DNA of 10,545 nt from contig JAEURE010000067.1 in NCBI GenBank assembly GCA_016789485.1, positions 1-10,545 on the forward strand, in the 5' to 3' direction. This DNA is from Anaerolineales bacterium. Lineage in GTDB: Bacteria; Chloroflexota; Anaerolineae; Anaerolineales; Villigracilaceae. The notes under the pieces were generated by a model that saw only the letters and a list, made by a program, of their open reading frames with translations, did no database searches and was not told where the DNA came from. A program made the translations under genes and the position numbers. Below, in pieces: positions 6,948-10,545 of this stretch. Every line of letters starts with the position of its first letter. Positions within the stretch are counted from its first letter, which is position 1.

Positions 6948-8804
6948 ATGAAGCGATTATTAATTCTGTTCCTGATCTTTTTGACTGCCTGTTCCCCTGC
7001 TTCGCAGCAGGATCCCGCCTCTTTCTTTAATCAGACGCCTGCTCCGGCAAACTTGAGCCTTGACTCTACTTCCGAGCAGATTCAACGCGCCTTGTGGGAA
7101 AGCGCCCCCAGATGGAACACCCTTCAAATGGAGGGGACTGTCACCTGGTATATGCCAGATGGTTCCACTCAATCGGCTCAGGAAAAGATCTGGCTGGACC
7201 CGATCAACAGCAAATTCAAAGTGGAATTGACCGGGGTTACGAATAATCCCAACCGAATTATCAAACTAAGCGATGGCGTGAATATTTACGATATGAATGT
7301 GACTGCCAACCAGGTGCAGACATTCCCGTACCCCGATTTTGCACGCGTTGGACAGTACATCCCTCCGCTGGTGGAGGGAGAGTCTTATCCCAACCCGATT
7401 TGGGGACAGATCGGCACGCCGCTCTCAAACCTTGCCTTTGCCTCCGATTATTCGCAAGCCAAAGGGACATTTACTCCCATTTCTGTGGAAACGGTAGCGG
7501 GAAGAGAAGCCCTTGCCGTGAATTGGACGTTTATTGATAACTCATCTCCCTCCCTCAAGTTGTGGATCGATGCCGAGGTCGGCATCATCCTGAAATTGCA
7601 GCAATTCAGCAAGGACGGAAGCGGGCGGTTGGAATCGGAGAGTGTTGTCAATACAATACTTTTCAATCCAGCATTTGAAGACAATCTATTTACACTTCCT
7701 CCAGAGTATCAGGCCCTTGCGCCAGTGCCGACCAACCAGATGGGATCTGTGCCGGTTGTAACTGGATCAGGCTCAACGTCTGCGGAGGAGGCGGGGGAGT
7801 TGTACTTCTTCTATCAGCCGCGCCAGCCCGGTCAATCCATTCAGTTAGTGAAGGTATCTGGTGTGTGTGTCTTTGATGCCAATTGCCCGTCGTTGGAAGT
7901 TATCCCCGTTCCGTTTCCATTCAACTTCACCATCAATGCCTTGAGCTGGTCGCCGGACGGGAAGTACGCCGCCTTTTCGTATTCAGACCAGCCGAACGGC
8001 ACGCCCACAAAGTTATGGCTTTTCAACGCTGCTGCAAAAACATGGACATCTCTGGCGCAGTTCCCGTACATTGACCCGCCCTTCTGGTCGCCGGATGGCG
8101 CGTGGATCGCGTTCCGCACGCAGGATGGACTCGGCGGCGAGGATGTGTATGTGGTGCGCCCGGACGGCTCGGAGTTGAAAAGTGTTTCGACCGATCTGCC
8201 TGTGGATGGGCGTCCCTACATTATGGACGGCTGGTATACGGAAAATATTATCATGCGTTCGGCATTGCCCGGCAGTTTGGGCAGCATTTACCTTGTCCGC
8301 GCGGCGAATGGACAGGCGCGCCCGATGTTCGAGACCGCCTTGACCAAGGCGCAATTCATTGCTTCGCCGGATGCGGGTTTCCTTGCGTATGATGAATATG
8401 ATTACAACACGCAGGTCCATGCCGTGAAAGTGATGGAACCTGACGGCGCCAACGCGCTGACGGTTGCCAGCTTTACAGGCGGCTCCATCTACCCGATGAT
8501 CTGGTCGCCGGACAGCAGCTTGATCGCCTTTAATTATTACGGCAGTTTTACAGGCGGCGAACCGACGGCAGAAGTATATGTAGTGACGCGCACAGGGGAG
8601 AACCAGTCCTTGGTGTATAAGGGCACCACGGTGGGGCGGCTGCTCTTTTCGCCCAATGGACAATATCTGCTTGTGGAAGAGACCACTTCCATCTCTGGCG
8701 GGCATCTGTTCCTGATCAACCTCGCTACTTTGGAGCAGAAGATTCTGCAAGCCCCGGGCCTCTCCACGGATTACGACTGGTACGCGCCCTCGTGGCGGCC
8801 ATAG
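6948..8804 (+). CDS. Lipoprotein with C-terminal PD40/TolB-like beta-propeller
   Basis: 618 aa. The ATG at 6948 follows AAGGAG with 5 nt spacing. A lipoprotein signal peptide is clear: MKRLLILFLIFLTAC, with the lipobox LTAC and Cys15 as the lipidated residue, so it is anchored to the outer face of a membrane. Residues about 40-255 (WNTLQMEGTVTWYM, KIWLDPINSKFKVELTG, LKLWIDAEVGIILKLQQF) resemble the LolA/MucB-like or outer-membrane-lipoprotein-carrier fold. Residues about 285-618 carry repeated WD40-like PD40 blades: WSPDGKYAAFSY (334-345), WSPDGAWIAFRT (380-391), SPDAGFLAYDEY (473-484), WSPDSSLIAFNY (519-530) and FSPNGQYLLVEE (567-578). The layout recalls LpqB-type or TolB-like proteins. No enzyme motif is seen; a scaffold or sensor role is inferred. 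It follows the secreted Ig-like protein after a terminator. Confidence 0.88.
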   Translation: MKRLLILFLIFLTACSPASQQDPASFFNQTPAPANLSLDSTSEQIQRALWESAPRWNTLQMEGTVTWYMPDGSTQSAQEKIWLDPINSKFKVELTGVTNNPNRIIKLSDGVNIYDMNVTANQVQTFPYPDFARVGQYIPPLVEGESYPNPIWGQIGTPLSNLAFASDYSQAKGTFTPISVETVAGREALAVNWTFIDNSSPSLKLWIDAEVGIILKLQQFSKDGSGRLESESVVNTILFNPAFEDNLFTLPPEYQALAPVPTNQMGSVPVVTGSGSTSAEEAGELYFFYQPRQPGQSIQLVKVSGVCVFDANCPSLEVIPVPFPFNFTINALSWSPDGKYAAFSYSDQPNGTPTKLWLFNAAAKTWTSLAQFPYIDPPFWSPDGAWIAFRTQDGLGGEDVYVVRPDGSELKSVSTDLPVDGRPYIMDGWYTENIIMRSALPGSLGSIYLVRAANGQARPMFETALTKAQFIASPDAGFLAYDEYDYNTQVHAVKVMEPDGANALTVASFTGGSIYPMIWSPDSSLIAFNYYGSFTGGEPTAEVYVVTRTGENQSLVYKGTTVGRLLFSPNGQYLLVEETTSISGGHLFLINLATLEQKILQAPGLSTDYDWYAPSWRP

Positions 8805-8826
8805 AGGGGACGGAAACCCCAGCCGC

Positions 8827-8855
8827 CAGCCCTTCGGAGACAAAAGGCTGTTTTT
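8827..8855 (+). terminator. Weak intrinsic terminator after the lipoprotein gene
   Basis: CAGCC (8827-8831) pairs with GGCTG (8846-8850), extended by two A-U pairs across a mismatch, and is followed directly by five Ts (8851-8855). The stem is short, so the call is tentative, but its position 22 nt after the stop is right for a terminator. Confidence 0.5.
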
Positions 8856-8942
8856 CAAGCAAAAATAGGCAATTCTGAAAAAACTTCTAAATGTTTTTTG
8901 AATATCCTTATACGATATTGGCAATTTGCTGGCAGGGTATTG

Positions 8943-8986
8943 AAAAGATGTACTGTCTTCTTTCCAAAGAAGACAGTACATCTTTT
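8943..8986. repeat. Perfect 21-bp inverted repeat with a 2-nt centre
   Basis: Arm 8943-8963 (AAAAGATGTACTGTCTTCTT plus T) is fully complementary to arm 8966-8986; the centre is CC at 8964-8965. The right arm contains GACAGTACA at 8972-8980 and the left arm its inverse TGTACTGTC at 8949-8957, the same word that recurs in the adjacent 22-bp repeats. A 2-nt loop cannot form in RNA without opening the stem end. It is AT-rich at both ends and has no U-tract, so a protein-binding palindrome or element end fits better than a terminator. Confidence 0.9.
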
Positions 8987-9031
8987 AGAAAATGACAGTA
9001 CAAGTTTGGAAAGATGACAGTATAAGTTTGG
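8966..9031 (+). repeat. Three phased 22-bp direct repeats (core GACAGTAYA)
   Basis: GACAGTACA occurs at 8972 and 8994 and GACAGTATA at 9016, spaced exactly 22 bp. The second and third units share an 18-nt block, ATGACAGTAYAAGTTTGG (8992-9009 and 9014-9031). The first unit shares only the core and doubles as the right arm of the 21-bp palindrome. A degenerate continuation with TGTACT follows at 9038-9043. A 22-bp step is close to two helical turns, so bound proteins would line up on one face of the DNA. Confidence 0.85.
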
Positions 9032-9264
9032 GAAAATGTACTTTCATTTTTGAGGAAAGGCACTTAGAGGCTGCACGAGATGGGCTGGGATTGCTCCAAA
9101 TGCTGAGTGCCGTCGAGTTCGAAAATCAATTTCTTCTTTATCGAAACAATTTTTTTTCGGCTGAAGTGGGTTCTTTTCGTAATTCACCTGCAAGGTGCAT
9201 GGTCTTGGGATTTGATCGTTTTGGCGGCATGATTTTCCCCGAGCTTATCATTTCTTAATTAAGT

Positions 9265-9347
9265 CTATTACAACCCCGCCCCCACCCAGCCTCCCCCAGA
9301 TAGGGGAGGCTAATACTCTCCAGATGGGGGTTATGAGTCTTTAATAG
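9265..9347. repeat. Nested GC-rich palindromic element
   Basis: An inner stem, AGCCTCCCC (9288-9296) against 9303-9311 with loop CAGATA, sits inside AACCCC (9272-9277) / GGGGTT (9327-9332). The outermost pair is CTATTA (9265-9270) / TAATAG (9342-9347). The right side carries extra bases, so the outer pairing is interrupted. The look is of a small non-coding palindromic repeat (REP- or MITE-like) inserted upstream of the DUF892 gene. Dispersal in the genome cannot be judged from one copy. Confidence 0.6.
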
Positions 9348-9415
9348 TTGCTGTAAAGTAACAGAGCAAGAATTTCAACCAACCCATTTACTAATAAAAG
9401 GAAAAGGAACTCCCG

Positions 9416-9919
9416 ATGACAAAAGAACTAACTCTGCATGATATGTATGTTGAGCATTTGAAAGATGTGTATAGTGCCGAAAATCAGATTATCAAAGCAC
9501 TGCCGAAAATTATTCAAACCGTCACTTCTTCTGAATTGAAAAAAGCTTTGGAAAAGCACCTCAAGGAAACGGAAGACCAAATTGCCCGCATTGAGCAGGT
9601 CTTTCAATCTTTGGATGCCAGCCCACGCGGGAAGAAATGCGTTGGTATGGAAGGCGTTCTTGAAGAAGGCAAAGAAGCCATGGCTGAAGAATATGCTTTT
9701 CCAGACCTGATGGATTCAGCTTTGATCGGTGGATGCCAAAAAGTTGAGCATTATGAGATTTGCAGCTATAAAGATCTGATCCATATGGCTGAATTGTTAG
9801 GTGACAATAAAGCCGTCGACCTGTTGACGAAATCGCTTCACGAAGAAGAGGCTGCCGACCAAAAACTGGCGGAGCTCGGTGAGAACATGATCACCTCTGA
9901 AGCTGTTCAAGCGATGTAA
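9416..9919 (+). CDS. Ferritin-like DUF892 family protein (YciE/YciF type)
   Basis: 167 aa, the usual family length. The ATG at 9416 follows AAGGA (9404-9408) with 7 nt spacing. The protein is an all-helical four-helix bundle: LHDMYVEHLKDVYSAENQII (7-26), SSELKKALEKHLKETEDQIARIEQVF (38-63; in family members this helix carries ET..Q..RLE), LMDSALIGGCQKVEHYEIC (98-116) and NKAVDLLTKSLHEEEAADQKLAEL (131-154). Acidic and His residues Glu22, Glu51, Glu111, His112, Glu114 and His142-Glu145 lie where a dimetal site would form. YciE/YciF homologues are stress-induced in enterobacteria and the fold binds iron or manganese; the reaction is not established. The gene stands alone, with a strong hairpin 16 nt after the stop. 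A manganese riboswitch starts under 300 bp downstream, but no functional link is shown. Confidence 0.93.
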   Translation: MTKELTLHDMYVEHLKDVYSAENQIIKALPKIIQTVTSSELKKALEKHLKETEDQIARIEQVFQSLDASPRGKKCVGMEGVLEEGKEAMAEEYAFPDLMDSALIGGCQKVEHYEICSYKDLIHMAELLGDNKAVDLLTKSLHEEEAADQKLAELGENMITSEAVQAM

Positions 9920-9935
9920 ATTTTATAGACCAAAA

Positions 9936-9973
9936 ATTAGAACTCCCTGGATGAACATCCAGGGAGTTCTAAT
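9936..9973. terminator. Perfect 18-bp hairpin after the DUF892 gene
   Basis: Arms 9936-9953 (ATTAGAACTCCCTGGATG) and 9956-9973 are perfectly complementary around AA, so the effective loop is a few bases. It starts 16 nt after the stop codon. There is no proper U-tract downstream on the plus strand; on the minus strand the stem is followed by TTTTTGG, which suits termination in that direction. A terminator or mRNA 3' end stabiliser is the best reading. Confidence 0.65.
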
Positions 9974-10165
9974 CACTTGAACTATGCAAATTTAAACTTA
10001 GCCAACTTTCCCATTTTTAGGAGGGCCGCTCTCCCGCCATGCCTGCCGTGGATGCGGACCACACGAGTACTATGGCAGGGTGAGAAAATGTAAAAGTTGT
10101 GATGAAATCTAATTCAAATAAACAGTCTTGAAGCACAATAGACGCACAAATTCTTAACGTACTCT
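9974..10165. other. Intergenic stretch with one imperfect hairpin and no gene
   Basis: No supported reading frame is seen. CTCTCCCGCCAT (10029-10040) is nearly complementary to ATGGCAGGGTGAG (10072-10084), with an inner GTGG/CCAC pairing, giving an imperfect GC-rich stem-loop of about 56 nt in an otherwise AT-rich stretch. It could be a small RNA or a decayed repeat; nothing more can be supported. Confidence 0.4.
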
Positions 10166-10196
10166 AATCGAATGGCGCGAGTTTATGCTTTAGAAT
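10166..10196 (+). promoter_or_regulatory. Possible promoter for the riboswitch transcript
   Basis: TAGAAT (10191-10196) is a fair -10 box, with TCGAAT (10168-10173) 17 bp upstream as a poor -35. Predicted initiation at about 10203 would place the 5' end just before riboswitch stem P1 (from 10207), which is the expected layout. An overlapping TATGCT (10184-10189) is an alternative -10. Confidence 0.4.
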
Positions 10197-10202
10197 GTGG
10201 TT

Positions 10203-10301
10203 ACTCCGATGGGGAGTAGCGCCCGACTTTTTCGGGAAGAACAGCCGTCAAGACGGAAAGAGATTTCCCGGCTGTTTGAAAGAAAACGCAAGACCATCGC
10301 C
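10203..10301 (+). ncRNA. yybP-ykoY manganese riboswitch
   Basis: The hallmark GGGGAGTAGC (10211-10220) is followed by a small CCCGA/TCGGG hairpin (10222-10236). Then comes ACAGCCGTCAAGACGG (10241-10256) with the conserved GTCAA, whose ACAGCCG arm (10241-10247) pairs with CGGCTGT (10269-10275). The 3' segment GCAAGACC (10288-10295) also matches the class. Stem P1 forms from CGATGG (10207-10212) and CCATCG (10294-10299), closing the four-way fold around the Mn2+ site. This class (RF00080) senses manganese directly and usually controls manganese exporters. The P1 3' strand is also part of the terminator's 5' arm, so Mn2+ binding should block termination and switch the downstream gene on. The consensus match is from memory. 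Confidence 0.9.
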
Positions 10302-10323
10302 TTCCTGGCGGTGGTCTTTTTTT
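10290..10323 (+). terminator. Riboswitch expression-platform terminator
   Basis: AAGACCATCGCC (10290-10301) pairs with 10307-10318 (12 bp, one G-U wobble) around a 5-nt loop, followed by seven Ts (10317-10323) and further T-rich sequence. It ends 18 nt before the next start codon and shares 10294-10299 with riboswitch stem P1, so the two structures are mutually exclusive. Confidence 0.92.
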
Positions 10324-10341
10324 ATTTTTAAAGGAGAAAAA

Positions 10342-10545
10342 ATGCCAGAACGAACTTCACAGGTTGTCCGTATTGGTCAGTTGAAAGGCGCGAAAATAAA
10401 AATCAAAGAAGTTAAAAATGACGGCTTGCACGAATACGTCAGCATCGTCAATCGTGGAACTGTTACTCAACCCATGTCTGGCTGGGTGCTTGCCAGCCTG
10501 CGCGGGCAGGCGTTTTATCCCTTTACGGGGGACTTAATGCTGGAG
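10342..10545 (+). CDS. Lamin-tail-domain (LTD) protein, partial (3' end beyond window)
   Basis: The first 68 codons are visible. The ATG at 10342 follows AAGGAG (10331-10336) with 5 nt spacing, right after the riboswitch terminator. The segment EYVSIVNRGTVTQPMSGWVL (31-50), then GQAFYPF (55-61), matches the opening strands of a lamin-tail domain (E.V.I.N.G....L.GW.L.D..G..F.FP), a small Ig-like beta-sandwich found in many bacterial surface proteins and nucleases. No signal peptide is visible: the N-terminus MPERTSQVVRIGQL is polar. The product therefore appears cytoplasmic or non-classically placed, at least from this start. It is not a recognisable manganese transporter, although such a gene could follow downstream. 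The fold call rests on about 35 residues. Confidence 0.75.
   Translation, partial: MPERTSQVVRIGQLKGAKIKIKEVKNDGLHEYVSIVNRGTVTQPMSGWVLASLRGQAFYPFTGDLMLE

Larger units (their letters stand above)
8805..9415. other. 611-bp region without a credible gene, rich in inverted and direct repeats
   Basis: No frame here has a ribosome-binding site, a recognisable protein family or a sensible codon pattern. The stretch contains a weak terminator (8827-8855), a 21-bp palindrome (8943-8986), 22-bp phased repeats (8966-9031), a T-rich middle (about 9130-9180) and a nested GC-rich hairpin (9265-9347). An 88-codon frame at 8992-9258 starts inside the repeats and is judged spurious. The mixture suggests remnants of a mobile element or an intergenic regulatory zone. 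Confidence 0.6.

Noticed and set aside
8013..8981. 322-codon minus-strand frame antisense to the lipoprotein
   Set aside because: It lies mostly opposite a gene with a clear lipobox and propeller motifs, and its Arg/His-rich translation is typical of antisense shadow.
8943..9031. CRISPR array
   Set aside because: The 22-bp repeats abut each other with no unique spacers of regular length and no cas genes are present.
8992..9258. 88-codon plus-strand frame
   Set aside because: It starts inside the 22-bp repeats, has no ribosome-binding site and its translation matches no family I know; codon pattern looks random.

Overview
The window looks like a mid-GC member of the Chloroflexota, most likely class Anaerolineae. 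The main reasons are the large secreted protein built from NBR1-type Ig-like domains joined by Thr/Pro linkers, the neighbouring lipoprotein with a PD40/TolB-like propeller, and a lamin-tail-domain protein at the right edge. This placement is inferred from protein style, not from a marker gene.

Left part (1-3307, minus strand): a tight five-gene run, read right to left. It encodes a WYL-domain HTH regulator, a small prenyltransferase/squalene-cyclase-like alpha/alpha protein (ATGA overlap with the regulator), a ClbS/DfsB-family four-helix protein, a GyrI-like effector-binding protein and a Cys-rich DUF3795 protein cut by the window edge. Gaps are 10-18 bp with good Shine-Dalgarno sites, so this is almost certainly one transcript, probably under control of the WYL regulator. 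Its physiological job is not known. The families suggest sensing or neutralising small molecules.

Middle (3331-4569, minus strand): a perfect 17-bp inverted repeat separates the operon from dinB (DNA polymerase IV). dinB has intact catalytic residues, a Tyr steric gate and a C-terminal clamp-binding motif. Its -10 box sits so close to the ATG that the mRNA is probably leaderless.

Middle-right (4644-8855, plus strand): a clear sigma70-type promoter drives a secreted 703-aa protein with a duplicated two-domain unit. An intrinsic terminator follows, then a 618-aa lipoprotein with a C-terminal beta-propeller. Both products are envelope proteins.

Right part (8856-10545): a mostly non-coding stretch with a 21-bp palindrome and 22-bp phased repeats, then a nested GC-rich hairpin. 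Next come a ferritin-like DUF892 (YciE/YciF-type) stress protein and a strong hairpin. Last is a well-formed yybP-ykoY manganese riboswitch with its own terminator, directly upstream of a lamin-tail-domain gene that runs off the edge. The riboswitch-to-lamin-tail arrangement is the most unusual item here, because this riboswitch class normally controls manganese exporters.
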